Below are positions 53,008 to 62,052 of a stretch of 64,000 nt of DNA, piece by piece (within the stretch, counting starts at the first letter, position 1; each line of letters starts with the position of its first letter). This DNA comes from Actinomycetota bacterium (GTDB lineage: Bacteria > Actinomycetota > Rubrobacteria > Rubrobacterales > Rubrobacteraceae). The stretch lies in contig CADDYV010000003.1 of NCBI GenBank assembly GCA_902810695.1, forward strand, positions 54,375 through 118,374, given 5' to 3'. The position numbers were made by a program, and so were the translations under genes. The notes beneath the pieces were generated by a model. That model was given only the letters and a program-made list of their open reading frames with translations, ran no database searches and was not told where the DNA came from.

Positions 53008-54557
53008 CGGGCCAGGCCGCCTGCCGGTTCCGCCTTCTGCTCTTCGATGTCCTGGTAGTCGGCGGATGTGGTCTCGTCCTCTCCGCGGGTGTCGCCGAGC
53101 GCGTTGAAAACGAGCGTCAGTCCGGCGCTGACGATGAGGTTGGCGATCACGGCGAACATCCCGGCGTAGGCCGTGAAGCTCAAGCCCCCGATCGAGAGCG
53201 GGTAGACCGGAGAGAAAGCCTGCGAGGCGGCCATGTAAGTGCCCGTAACCATCCCCACCAGCCAGCCGATGATCAGGGCCCACCGGTGGAACCAGCGGGT
53301 GTAGAGTCCGATCATGATCGCGGGCAGGGTCTGAAGGATCCAGACTCCCCCCAGGAGCTGGAGGTTGATCGCATACTGGGTCGGCAGGCCGATGACAAAC
53401 GCCAGAGCCCCGATCTTGACGATGAGAGAGACGATCTTTGCGACCGTGGACTCTTCCCGGTCGGATATGTTGCGCCGGAAGTACTCCTTGTACACGTTGC
53501 GGGTGAACAGGTTGGCGGCGGCGATGGACATGATAGCCGCCGGAACCAGAGCGCCGATGCCCACCGCTGCGAACGCGAAGCCCGTGAACCAGGATGGGAA
53601 GAATTTGAGCACCAGATCCGGAACCGTGAAGCTCGAACTTGCGGGCTTGAGGCTCGCCGCGATGGCCATGTAGCCGAACAACGCGATTATCGCCAGCGCG
53701 ATCGAGTACGTGGTAAGCAGCGTGGCGTTCCAGCGGATGGAGTTTCCGCTCTTGGCGCTGAACACTCCCGTCAGAGCGTGCGGATACAAGAACAGCGCGA
53801 ACGCCGACCCCAGCGCGAGCGTCGAGTACCCGCTGAAGGCGGCCCCGCTGCTCGGTATCAGGGTCGCGGGGGGCTGGTTATGCGGGAGGGCTTTGGCGGC
53901 GGCGTCGAAGATGTGGCCGAAACCACCGAGCTGGACGGGAATGTAGATGACCATGACGATCACGGTCGTGTAGATCAAAATATCCTTGACCACCGCGACC
54001 AGAGCGGGAGCCCTGAGCCCGCTCCATATCGTGTAGAGAGCCAGGATGAGGAAAGCAACGATGAGCGGGATCTCGCCGCTTATCCCCATCGCGGCGAGTA
54101 CGACCTGGATGCCGACGAGTTGCAACGCGATATACGGCATCGTGGCGAGTATCCCCGTGAAGGCGATGGCCAGCGCCAGCCCGCCGCTCCCGTAGCGGCC
54201 ACGGGCGAAATCCGCCGGCGTAACGTAGTCGTGTCTTCTGGCCACCGCCCACAGGCGGGGAAAGACGAAGAAGAGTATCGGGAAGACCAGGATGGTGTAG
54301 GGGACCGCGAAGAACCCCGTTGACCCGGCCCCGAAGACCAGCGCCGGAACCGCGATGAACGTGTAGGCTGTGTAGATGTCGCCGCCCACCAGAAACCACG
54401 TAACCCAGGTCCCGAAGCGCCTGCCCGCAAGCCCCCACTCGCTCAGGAGGCTGAGGTCGCCGCGACGCCAGCGCGAGGACACGAACCCCACCACGGTAAC
54501 GAAGAAAAACAGTACCGCAAATACGGCCAGAGCTACGGGATCGAACTTGTGCGGCAT
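53004..54557 (-). CDS. Sodium:solute symporter family transporter
   Basis: 517 residues with about 13 transmembrane helices. SSS family landmarks include WGLAGRRFGTWVTWFLVGGDIYTAYTF, GRYGSGGLALAIAFTGILATMPYI, and ALFLYPHALTGVFSAKSG. Resembles monocarboxylate/short-chain acid transporters (MctP-like) that are encoded with a DUF3311 subunit, as here. Convergent 4-bp overlap with the F420 fusion gene. Substrate inferred only. Confidence 0.86.
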   Translation of the reverse strand: MPHKFDPVALAVFAVLFFFVTVVGFVSSRWRRGDLSLLSEWGLAGRRFGTWVTWFLVGGDIYTAYTFIAVPALVFGAGSTGFFAVPYTILVFPILFFVFPRLWAVARRHDYVTPADFARGRYGSGGLALAIAFTGILATMPYIALQLVGIQVVLAAMGISGEIPLIVAFLILALYTIWSGLRAPALVAVVKDILIYTTVIVMVIYIPVQLGGFGHIFDAAAKALPHNQPPATLIPSSGAAFSGYSTLALGSAFALFLYPHALTGVFSAKSGNSIRWNATLLTTYSIALAIIALFGYMAIAASLKPASSSFTVPDLVLKFFPSWFTGFAFAAVGIGALVPAAIMSIAAANLFTRNVYKEYFRRNISDREESTVAKIVSLIVKIGALAFVIGLPTQYAINLQLLGGVWILQTLPAIMIGLYTRWFHRWALIIGWLVGMVTGTYMAASQAFSPVYPLSIGGLSFTAYAGMFAVIANLIVSAGLTLVFNALGDTRGEDETTSADYQDIEEQKAEPAGGLAR

Positions 54558-54572
54558 GAGTTACTCCCTTCC

Positions 54573-54803
54573 CTAGCGCGTCATGCGATAGACGGTCGTT
54601 ACGATCCCCGCGGTTATGAACAGCCATATAAACTGATACCAGTAGAAAAAAGGCCAGCCGAATAGCCGCGGAGCATCGAAGGCGTAGAACTGGGGGTCCA
54701 GCAAGGCTATGAAAGGTATGACAAGCAGTAGATACCACCACTTGCGGGAGCCTCGTTCTTCCGGTCTGCGGCCACCATTAGCCGAGTTGTTTTGCACGAT
54801 CAA
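54573..54803 (-). CDS. DUF3311 small membrane protein, partner of the SSS transporter
   Basis: 76 residues with two hydrophobic helices (YLLLVIPFIALLDPQFYAF and FYWYQFIWLFITAGIVTTVY). The P-x-L-x(n)-P-F-F-Y-W-Y-Q pattern is DUF3311. These small proteins accompany SSS-family permeases. Gap to the symporter gene is 15 bp. GGAAGGAGGTTG precedes the start. Confidence 0.83.
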   Translation of the reverse strand: MIVQNNSANGGRRPEERGSRKWWYLLLVIPFIALLDPQFYAFDAPRLFGWPFFYWYQFIWLFITAGIVTTVYRMTR

Positions 54804-54997
54804 CCTCCTTCCCCACCGAAGTTAATGCCCTTCTGCCAAAAGACGTTAACCCGACATTCACAGATATAGTAGCTATGCGTTTATGAGCTTGTCAAACCGC
54901 GAATGATGGCCGCATCGAAGTGGCGGGTTCTGGTAGAGTATCGGTGCGAGGGTGTGCGAATCCCGCAGGCAACATCGTTTCGTCAAAGAGGCTGGCT

Positions 54998-55609
54998 GTG
55001 AACATACTGGAGAGCAGGCTCTACCAGATTCTCGAGGTCTGCACCAACTTCCTGTACCTGAACCTGCTGTGGCTGGTGTGCTGCGTACCGGTCGTAACGA
55101 TACCTTCTTCCACAGCGGCCATGTTCGGAGTGGTCCGGGAGTGGACGAAGCAGAGAGAATCGGGGGTTACAGGGACATTTTTTTCGCTGTTCAGGGATAA
55201 CTTTCGCCAGAGTTTGTGGATAGGGTTCTTGTGGGCGATCATAGGCGCAATTCTGACCGTGGATCTGATGGTTGTCCGGGGAATGGGCTCTCCGATCCGG
55301 GAGATACTGTACGTCCTGGTCTTCCTGATCGGGTTTCTCTACGCCTTCACCTCGGTTTACCTGTTCCCGGTAATGGTCAACTTCAACGCGCGCTGGACGG
55401 ATGTGATCCGCAACGCCCTGCTCTTCTCCGTCGGCGGCCCGGTAACTACCTTGCTCTGCCTGATGGTGTTCGGGGCGGCAGTCCTTGCTTTTCTCTTTTT
55501 GCCGGTTTCGATCTTCGTCTCCGGCAGCATCACCACCTACCTCGTCTACCGCCTCTGCGATAGAACCTTCGAGAAGGTGGCGCGGTTGAAGAAGCCCGAA
55601 GAGGAGTAG
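54998..55609 (+). CDS. YesL/DUF624 family membrane protein
   Basis: 203 residues from GTG 54998, after AAAGAGG; an in-frame start at 54920 would add 26 unlikely residues. It begins NILESRLYQILEVCTNFLYLNLLWLVCCVPVVTIPSSTAAMF, the DUF624 hallmark, and has about six membrane helices. YesL-type genes often neighbour sugar ABC systems, but none is here. Function unknown. Confidence 0.82.
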   Translation: MNILESRLYQILEVCTNFLYLNLLWLVCCVPVVTIPSSTAAMFGVVREWTKQRESGVTGTFFSLFRDNFRQSLWIGFLWAIIGAILTVDLMVVRGMGSPIREILYVLVFLIGFLYAFTSVYLFPVMVNFNARWTDVIRNALLFSVGGPVTTLLCLMVFGAAVLAFLFLPVSIFVSGSITTYLVYRLCDRTFEKVARLKKPEEE

Positions 55610-55618
55610 CGAGATCGT

Positions 55619-56077
55619 CTATCCGGAGTCGCCCAGCAGCTTGCGGTAACGCTCTGCGCGATCTTTGAAAGAGGGGAGCCTGCGATCCGCCGAGCGTTGC
55701 GCCCCGCGCGGCATCCTGCCGCTCTCGGCCAGCTGTATGAAGCTCTCCGTAACCCGCAAAGCGTCGCCGTAGCTGCCGCGCCGCTCGTACAGCGATGCCA
55801 GCCTCTCGTAAGGGTAGCCATCCACGAACTCCCCGGCGACGTTTCTCTCGTAGAGTTCGATCGCCCGCTCCACATTCCCCTTGCTCTCGGCCTCTATCGC
55901 CTCGAAGTTGCGCTCGACGGCGGCTTCGTAGTCGCGCAGGAGATCCTCTTCGGTCCCGATCTTCTCCAGCTCTTCCGCGCTCAGGCCCGCGACGCCGGAC
56001 GTAGAGCTCTGCTCCGGCGGCGGAGTTTCTTCCCTGCCGCCGGATATTTTCCGCAAAGCCCTTCTCAGAAAGCCCAA
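55619..56077 (-). CDS. TPR-like helical protein
   Basis: 152 residues. A charged N-terminal region with low-complexity PPPEQSSTSG is followed by helical repeats including AESKGNVERAIELYERNVAGEFVDGYPYERLASLYERRGSYGDALRV split near 65-110, which fits one to two tetratricopeptide repeats. Unknown partner. It lies directly upstream of nothing on its strand but just after fbiC in the same direction, 20 bp away, so it may be co-transcribed with fbiC. Confidence 0.65.
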   Translation of the reverse strand: MGFLRRALRKISGGREETPPPEQSSTSGVAGLSAEELEKIGTEEDLLRDYEAAVERNFEAIEAESKGNVERAIELYERNVAGEFVDGYPYERLASLYERRGSYGDALRVTESFIQLAESGRMPRGAQRSADRRLPSFKDRAERYRKLLGDSG

Positions 56078-56097
56078 AACGGTAGCCTCCTCTACGT

Positions 56098-58482
56098 TTA
56101 GACCCTCTCAGCGCGCTCCGGCTCCCCGTAGAGCGTATTGCGCTGGCGGGGTACGCGCCCGACCTCGCGTATCATGCGCTCCAGCTCTTCGGGCAGCATC
56201 TCCTGGCCGTGGCTGGCCCCGGCGGAGCGCGATATGCTCTCGTTCATCAGCGTGCCGCCGAGGTCGTTGCAGCCCGCTTCAAGGCAGGTCTTCGAGCCCT
56301 CGATGCCCATCTTGACCCACGAGACCTGCACGTTGTCTATGTAGCCGTGCAGCGCGATCCTGCCCACCGCGTGCATCTTGACCGTCTCCGCGAAGGTCGG
56401 TCCCCGGCGCGAGCGGCCCTGCAAAAAGAGCGGCGTCGCCATGTGCACGAACGGCAGCGGGATGAACTCGGTGAACCCGCCGGTCTCGGACTGGATGTCG
56501 CGCAGCACCATAAGGTGGCGGGCCCAGTTTACCGGACCGTCCACGTGGCCGAACATGATCGTGGTCGTGGCTTTGAGACCGATGGCGTGGGCTTTTCTCA
56601 TCACCTCCGACCACTGCGCGGTGTTCACCTTGTCGGGGCAGATGATGGCCCGGATATCATCGTCCAGGATTTCCGCCGCCGTTCCCGGAAGCGTCGCGAG
56701 CCCCGCCTCCTTGAGCCGCACCAGAAATTCCTCGACCGGGATGCCCAGAGTGTGCGCCCCCTGCCACACCTCCAGCGGAGTGAAGGCGTGGACGTGCATC
56801 CCCGGCACCTCTTCTTTTACGGCCCGCAGGTAGTCGAGGTAGTTCTGTCCGGTGAAGCTGCCGTGGATGCCGCCGACCATCGTCACCTCGGTCGCGCCTC
56901 TCTCCCAGGCTTCGCGCGCCCTTCTCGCAACCTCGGCGGTGTCCATTAGGTAGGGATCTCCGCGCAGGTTCAGCGATTTTGGCCCCTTGGAGAAGGCGCA
57001 GAACCGGCACCGGAAGTAGCAGAGGTTGGTGTAGTTGATGTTGCGGTTTACGACGTAGGTAACCTCATCACCGTTTACCTCGCGCCTTAGATCGTCCGCC
57101 ACCCGGCACATCTCGGCCATCTCGGTGCCGCGCGCGGTGAAGAGCAGGGCTATCTCCTCTTCGTCGAGGTCCTGCTCTCCAGCCTTCGCGAGCGCCCGCA
57201 CGAACTCGGGGCGCATCTTCGAGGGACGGCGACCCCGGATTTCAGCCACCGATTTTTCGGGGATCTGCTCTTCCATACCGGGGGCCCACTCCTCGACGCG
57301 GGCGAAGCCCTCTGAGTCCATCGCGGCCAGAACGCGCGGGCGGAGCTTCTCCTCTACCCAGCGTTCGGTCTCGAGGGCGTACCGCGGGTGCAGGGCGAGC
57401 CGTTCGAGCAGCAGGTATCCCTTCTTCTGTGTGGCCTGCTCCAGCTCCGCGAGGTGGGGCCAGGGAGCTTCCGGGTTGACGTGGTCGGGGGTGACGGGCG
57501 AGACGCCGCCCCAGTCGTTTATCCCGGCTTCGATGTAGCGAACATAGGACGGTTCGCCGTCCTTCGCGGGCTCCGCGAGGTTCGGGGGAGCCTGCACCGT
57601 GACCTCCGGCGGCAACAGCAGCCTCGCCAGCGCGATGGTCGCAAGCATCTCCCGCTCCGAAGGTTCGGGCGAGCTTTCCATCCGCGTACCCGGCTTGGCC
57701 CGGAAGTTCTGGACGATGCACTCCTGGATGTGCCCGTGCTTTTCGTGCGCCTCGCGGATGGCGAGCAGGGTGTTAACCCGCTCTTCTACGGTCTCCCCGA
57801 CCCCGATCAGGATTCCCGTCGTGAACGGAACCGCGAGCCTTCCCGCCGCATCGAGCGTCTCAAGCCGCTTCCGGGGGACCTTGTCCGGCGAGGCCCAGTG
57901 GGCCATGCCCCTGCCGAGCAGCCTCTCCGATGTCTGCTCGACCATGATCCCCTGCGAGACGGTAACTTCCCGGAGAGCTTTTACATCTTCCTCGGATAAC
58001 ACGCCCGGATTGGCGTGCGGCAGAAGCCCCGTTTCCTCCAGGACGAGTCCGCAGCAGTGAGCGAGGTACTCGATGGTGCTGGAGAAGCCCATCTCCTCCA
58101 GCTCATGCCGCGCCTGCGCGTAGCGTTTCTCCGGCTTGTCCCCGAGCGTGAAGAGCGCCTCTTTGCAGCCGGCCCTGGCACCTTCGCGGGCTATCTCCAG
58201 CACCTCTTCAGGGGTGAGATATGCTCGCTCGCCTTCCTTCGGCGGATGCGCGAACGTGCAGTAACCGCAGTTGTCCCGGCACAGCCTGGTCAGCGGGATG
58301 AAGACCTTGCGCGAGTAAGAGACGCGCGGCCCGTAAAAGAGATCCCGGACTTCCGATGCCGCTCGCATCGCGGGCTCCGGGTTCGCTGTCACAAGACGCG
58401 CAAGTTCGTAGGCATCTTTTGCTTCCAGCCCGCGCTCCGTTGCTCTTTCCAACAAATCCTGGTAAACAGAAATACCCTCCAT
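56098..58482 (-). CDS. fbiC: FO synthase, CofG/CofH fusion
   Basis: 794 residues, the fused type of actinobacteria. First radical-SAM centre CRDNCGYC (Cys68, Cys72, Cys75; CofG half), second CYFRCRFC (Cys488, Cys492, Cys495; CofH half). They make the 5-deazaflavin Fo from a ribityl-diaminouracil and tyrosine with two SAM. It feeds CofD at 36 kb. The ATG at 58482 lies only a few bases after the expected transcription start of a TATACT -10 (58491-58496), and no Shine-Dalgarno is present, so the mRNA may be leaderless. Confidence 0.95.
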   Translation of the reverse strand: MEGISVYQDLLERATERGLEAKDAYELARLVTANPEPAMRAASEVRDLFYGPRVSYSRKVFIPLTRLCRDNCGYCTFAHPPKEGERAYLTPEEVLEIAREGARAGCKEALFTLGDKPEKRYAQARHELEEMGFSSTIEYLAHCCGLVLEETGLLPHANPGVLSEEDVKALREVTVSQGIMVEQTSERLLGRGMAHWASPDKVPRKRLETLDAAGRLAVPFTTGILIGVGETVEERVNTLLAIREAHEKHGHIQECIVQNFRAKPGTRMESSPEPSEREMLATIALARLLLPPEVTVQAPPNLAEPAKDGEPSYVRYIEAGINDWGGVSPVTPDHVNPEAPWPHLAELEQATQKKGYLLLERLALHPRYALETERWVEEKLRPRVLAAMDSEGFARVEEWAPGMEEQIPEKSVAEIRGRRPSKMRPEFVRALAKAGEQDLDEEEIALLFTARGTEMAEMCRVADDLRREVNGDEVTYVVNRNINYTNLCYFRCRFCAFSKGPKSLNLRGDPYLMDTAEVARRAREAWERGATEVTMVGGIHGSFTGQNYLDYLRAVKEEVPGMHVHAFTPLEVWQGAHTLGIPVEEFLVRLKEAGLATLPGTAAEILDDDIRAIICPDKVNTAQWSEVMRKAHAIGLKATTTIMFGHVDGPVNWARHLMVLRDIQSETGGFTEFIPLPFVHMATPLFLQGRSRRGPTFAETVKMHAVGRIALHGYIDNVQVSWVKMGIEGSKTCLEAGCNDLGGTLMNESISRSAGASHGQEMLPEELERMIREVGRVPRQRNTLYGEPERAERV

Positions 58483-58532
58483 GAGAGAGCAGTATAAACC
58501 TCATCCAGCTTCAGTGGTGCGGCCCGGCTATA

Positions 58533-58564
58533 TCCGACAAAATTTGTCGGAGATGTTTTACAAT
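58533..58564. promoter_or_regulatory. Perfect 19-bp operator and rhodanese promoter between fbiC and the sulfurtransferase
   Basis: TCCGACAAA-A-TTTGTCGGA at 58533-58551 is a perfect inverted repeat. Downstream a TACAAT (58559-58564) is the likely -10 of the plus-strand sulfurtransferase gene, so the operator covers its -35 region, a repressing position. The element is also about 50 bp upstream of fbiC on the other strand. It matches 16 of 19 bases with the element in the cysH promoter. Confidence 0.65.
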
Positions 58565-58607
58565 GAGCACTCGCACGATCAGGAAACTGTGAAAGAGGGG
58601 TTTTAGA

Positions 58608-59483
58608 ATGGAGCAGGAGATCCAGCAGAAGGGATATGCTCATCCCGAGGCGCTGGTTACGACGCAGTGGGTGGCCGAGCACCTCGATGACACCGAGAAT
58701 GTACGAATCGTCGAGAGCGATGAGGATGTGCTCCTCTACGAGGTGGGACACATCCCCAACGCGGTGAAGATAGACTGGGTCGAGGATCTCAACGATCCCC
58801 TAATTCGCGACTACCTTGACCCGGAGCACTTCGCCCGGCTCATGAGTGAGAAGGGGATCGGACCGGACACGAAGGTGGTCTTCTACGGGGACAAGAACAA
58901 CTGGTGGGCGACCTACGCGCTGTGGGTCTTCCAGCTCTTCGGCCACACCAACGCTGTGATAATGGACGGCGGCAGGAAGAAGTGGGAGGAAGAGGGGCGC
59001 GAGATGACCCAGGAGGTGCCGAGTTTCCCCAGCAAGGACTACCCGGTTCCCACGCGCGACGATTCCCAGATACGAGCCTTCAAGACGGATGTGGAGAAAC
59101 ATCTCGAAAAGGTCGGGCGTGGTGGTGCTCTCATTGATGTCCGCAGCCCCGGCGAGTATTCGGGGGAGCTGCTTCACATGCCGGACTACCCGCAGGAAGG
59201 CGCTCTGAGGGGCGGGCACATCCCCGGCGCGGCGAACGTGCCGTGGGCGCGGGCCGTCAGGGACGACGGGACCTTCAAGAGCGCCGACGAGCTTAGAGAG
59301 ATCTACCAGGGCGAAGCCGGTCTCGGGCAGGGGGACGATGTGATCGCCTACTGCCGGATCGGGGAGCGCTCCAGCCACACCTGGTTCGTTCTGAAGTACC
59401 TGCTCGGCTACGATCAGGTACGCAACTACGACGGCTCCTGGACCGAGTGGGGCAACGCCGTACGCGCACCCATCGAGCGGTGA
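58608..59483 (+). CDS. sseA: Thiosulfate/3-mercaptopyruvate sulfurtransferase (two-domain rhodanese)
   Basis: 291 residues. Two rhodanese domains, the second with the active-site loop [12 protein letters not shown] (Cys249). The first has [25 protein letters not shown] and [14 protein letters not shown]. It transfers sulfane sulfur from thiosulfate or mercaptopyruvate to thiols or cyanide. Shares an operator sequence with the cys operon, consistent with sulfur control. Ribosome site GAGGGG before ATG 58608. Overlaps the NifU-like gene. Confidence 0.92.
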   Translation: MEQEIQQKGYAHPEALVTTQWVAEHLDDTENVRIVESDEDVLLYEVGHIPNAVKIDWVEDLNDPLIRDYLDPEHFARLMSEKGIGPDTKVVFYGDKNNWWATYALWVFQLFGHTNAVIMDGGRKKWEEEGREMTQEVPSFPSKDYPVPTRDDSQIRAFKTDVEKHLEKVGRGGALIDVRSPGEYSGELLHMPDYPQEGALRGGHIPGAANVPWARAVRDDGTFKSADELREIYQGEAGLGQGDDVIAYCRIGERSSHTWFVLKYLLGYDQVRNYDGSWTEWGNAVRAPIER

Positions 59484-59890
59484 GTTTGGACCGGCGAAGC
59501 CGGATCGAGGCGCTAATAGACCACAGGGAGAACCCCCGACACAAGGGGGTTCTCCCTGATGCGGACGTGGTGATGCCCGGCGGCAGTCCGGAGTGCGGCG
59601 GGTCAGTGCTCATCTACCTCAAAGGTGGTGAAAACGGGGAGATCGCCGGTCTCTCGTTTACCGGCGAGGGGGATACCATCAGCATGGGCACCACGAGCAT
59701 TTTGATGGATCTGGTGTTCGAAGAGGGCCTTACGATGGGCGACATTCTCGCGCTCGACTACGATGAGTTCGTGGAGCGTGTCGGCAGGGATGTGATAGGC
59801 AGCCGCACCAGGAACGCCACGATGGGTCTCAGTACCCTCAAATCCGCCGTGCGAAAGTACCAGAACGAGCGCCTCGGAGCCGGTGCCTGA
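59480..59890 (+). CDS. NifU/IscU-like scaffold with incomplete cysteine set
   Basis: 136 residues from GTG 59480, overlapping the rhodanese TGA (GTGA). The family core [25 protein letters not shown] and [35 protein letters not shown] is split over 15-75. The first scaffold cysteine is present (PEC), but the second, usually in a C-A-I-S-x-A-S segment, is replaced ([10 protein letters not shown]), and no third Cys is found. It may be a sulfur or cluster carrier partner of the rhodanese rather than a full scaffold (inference). A 13-bp inverted repeat lies inside its coding region. Confidence 0.75.
   Translation: MSLDRRSRIEALIDHRENPRHKGVLPDADVVMPGGSPECGGSVLIYLKGGENGEIAGLSFTGEGDTISMGTTSILMDLVFEEGLTMGDILALDYDEFVERVGRDVIGSRTRNATMGLSTLKSAVRKYQNERLGAGA
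59525..59557 (+). repeat. Perfect 13-bp stem-loop inside the NifU-like coding sequence
   Basis: AGGGAGAACCCCC (59525-59537) and its exact complement at 59545-59557 flank a 7-nt loop. It starts about 45 nt after the coupled start codon. A stem this strong could slow ribosomes, stabilise the upstream rhodanese message or end transcription early in part. Confidence 0.8.
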
Positions 59891-59987
59891 CGGATGGGGA
59901 CCGGCCTTCCCGGGCTCACGCCGGGTAAGCTGGACCATCGGTCAGGATACCAGCCCCGGCGACCGCTCTGGGCTAAACTGCGGAGCT

Positions 59988-61382
59988 ATGAGCGAGTACC
60001 ATAGGGAACCCTTGTGGGGCGGGAGATTTGGTTCGTCTCCAGCAGAAGCTTTCGAACGGCTGAACGCCTCAATAAGTTTCGATATCCGGCTTGCACCCTA
60101 CGACATCCGGGGTTCTATCGCCCACGCGCGAATGCTGGAGCGAAGCGGAATTTTGACCGGGGATGAGGCTGGAGAGATGGTCCGGGGACTTGAAAGGGTC
60201 CTCAAAGAGATAGAGGCGGAGAAGTTTTCCTGGACTATCGGAGACGAGGACGTTCATACTGCCGTCGAGCGGCGGTTGCGTGAGCTGGTCGGAGATGTCG
60301 CGCTCAAGCTGCACACCGGGCGCAGCCGCAACGACCAGGTGGCCCTAGATCTGCACCTGTTCATCCGGGATGCGGCGGATGAGATCAAAAACCAGCTGCT
60401 TGAATGCATGAGGGCGCTCGTGGAAGTGGCGGAGAACAACAAGGAACTCATCCTGCCCGGATACACCCATCTCCAGCGCGCCCAGCCCATTTCTCTTGCC
60501 CACCACCTGCTCGCCCACTTCGGGGGCTTCAGGCGGGATCTCCGCAGGTTCCAGGCGGCGCGGGAGGCAGCAAATATCTCGCCGCTGGGCGCGGCGGCTC
60601 TTGGGGGAACTCCCCATCCCATAGACCCCGCGTCAACCGCCAGAGAGCTGGGGATGGTGCCTTTTGCCAACTCGCTCGACGCGGTTTCCGAGAGAGATTT
60701 CGTCCTGGACTTTCTCTACGCCTGCGCCGTGCTCGGGGTGCATCTGAGCAGACTCGGAGAGGAGTGGGTTCTGTGGAGTAGCCAGGAGTTCGGCTTCGCC
60801 ACGCTCGATGACGCGTACTCCTCGGGGTCCTCGATCATGCCCCAGAAAAAGAACCCGGACGCCTACGAGTTGATGCGCGGCAAGGCCGGGAGGCTTATAG
60901 GGGATTTGAATGGCCTGCTCGTAACGCTCAAGGGGCTTCCCCTGGGCTACTCCAAGGATCTCCAGGAAGACAAAGAGCCAGTCTTCGATGCCACGGATAA
61001 CGTTCTCCTCGTGCTCGGAGTCCTTCCGGAGATGCTGCGAACGGCGCGCTTCGATGGGGAGAGGATGTTGCAGGCGGCGGGCGGCTTCGCCCTGGCGACG
61101 GAGCTTGCGGATTTTCTGGCGATGCGCGGTGTGCCTTTCCGGGAGGCGCACCGGGTCGTGGGAGAGCTTGTCAGAAAGTGCGAGGAGCTTGGATCGACGA
61201 TCCAGGAGCTTCCGCGCGAAGAGTTTGCTAGCGCCCATCCCGCGCTCGCCGATCTGCCCGAAGACCTGCTCACGCCAGAGGGAAGCGTCGCGAACAAGAA
61301 GTCGTCCGGCTCGACCTCGCCGGGCTCCGTGGAGCTTCAGTTGAAGCGGGCGAGAGAGTTTCTCGCTGGGGCTAGGGAGTAA
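59988..61382 (+). CDS. argH: Argininosuccinate lyase
   Basis: 464 residues from ATG 59988. It opens with LWGGRFGSSPAEAFERLNASI, contains HTGRSRNDQVALDLHLFIRD and the superfamily signature GSSIMPQKKNPDAYEL. It splits argininosuccinate into arginine and fumarate, the last step of arginine synthesis. No other arg gene is present in the window. An open frame runs upstream to 59883 but lacks family similarity. Confidence 0.95.
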   Translation: MSEYHREPLWGGRFGSSPAEAFERLNASISFDIRLAPYDIRGSIAHARMLERSGILTGDEAGEMVRGLERVLKEIEAEKFSWTIGDEDVHTAVERRLRELVGDVALKLHTGRSRNDQVALDLHLFIRDAADEIKNQLLECMRALVEVAENNKELILPGYTHLQRAQPISLAHHLLAHFGGFRRDLRRFQAAREAANISPLGAAALGGTPHPIDPASTARELGMVPFANSLDAVSERDFVLDFLYACAVLGVHLSRLGEEWVLWSSQEFGFATLDDAYSSGSSIMPQKKNPDAYELMRGKAGRLIGDLNGLLVTLKGLPLGYSKDLQEDKEPVFDATDNVLLVLGVLPEMLRTARFDGERMLQAAGGFALATELADFLAMRGVPFREAHRVVGELVRKCEELGSTIQELPREEFASAHPALADLPEDLLTPEGSVANKKSSGSTSPGSVELQLKRAREFLAGARE

Positions 61383-61403
61383 AAGCGGTTCTCTAAAGCG
61401 TGT

Positions 61404-61560
61404 TATGGACTTGCCACGAAGAGCTCGATGGCTCGAAGAACCATCAAGCAGTGGAGTCCGGCCACTGTCTCGGGCAATCGCTTATGGTCCTTGACCAATC
61501 TCCAGAACCTGCTCACCCACGCAAAGTCGTGAGCTAAGTAGAAAATCCCACAGCTGCAAG
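61404..61560 (-). pseudogene. IS5-family (IS427-group) transposase C-terminal remnant
   Basis: On the minus strand 61545-61404 reads FAWVSRFWRLVKDHKRLPETVAGLH and ends ELFVASP before a stop. IS5/IS427 transposases end with the related F-A-W-L-x-R-F-R-R-L-x-x-D-Y-E-x-L-P-E-T. Upstream of 61560 no transposase frame continues. The rest of 61383-61702 (about 320 bp) holds no other recognisable feature. Confidence 0.65.
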
Positions 61561-61702
61561 AACCTGACGAAGATCCGACGATGAGGAGGATACCTGCGAC
61601 GAACGAATAGAGTTCAAAACCTCGATCTTTCGAGCGATGGCTCTGCCAGAAGGTGGATAGGTATGGGAAGGATTACCCAGTGTTGGCTGCAAATGGGCCG
61701 CT

Positions 61703-62052
61703 CTAGACGAACAGCGTGATGACGCCCGCGCCTACCAATGCTCCGGCCCACAAGAGATCGACGTTGAACCAGGTGCGCTTGAGTATCATCAGGCCGAGCC
61801 TGTCGTAGACGACCAGCGCTACCGCCGCCATCACCGCGAACATTGCCAGGGTGTGTACCGTGACCGCCGCAAGGTCAGCGAGCGCAGCCGGGTTGGTGAG
61901 AAACAGGTGTATGCTGTGGCCCCAGTGTTCGTGCGTCTCGTGTGCCCGGTGTTCCATCTCTTCCATCGTCCCGGAGAGCTTGAGCAACCGCCGAGCAGGA
62001 TCAGGGCGAGCCAGGGCCAGTTCTCGTGCGCCATGCTGCCCATACCGTTCAT
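61703..62052 (-). pseudogene. Frameshifted small membrane protein
   Basis: The frame from ATG 62052 begins MGSMAHENWPWLALILLGG, then needs a one-base shift near 61987 to continue LLKLSGTMEEMEHR and on to three hydrophobic segments (LAAVTVHTLAMFAVMAAVALVVY and LLWAGALVGAGVITLFV). One missing base explains the break. The start overlaps the end of the SBP56 remnant (ATGA), so the two were once co-translated. Function unknown. Confidence 0.65.
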
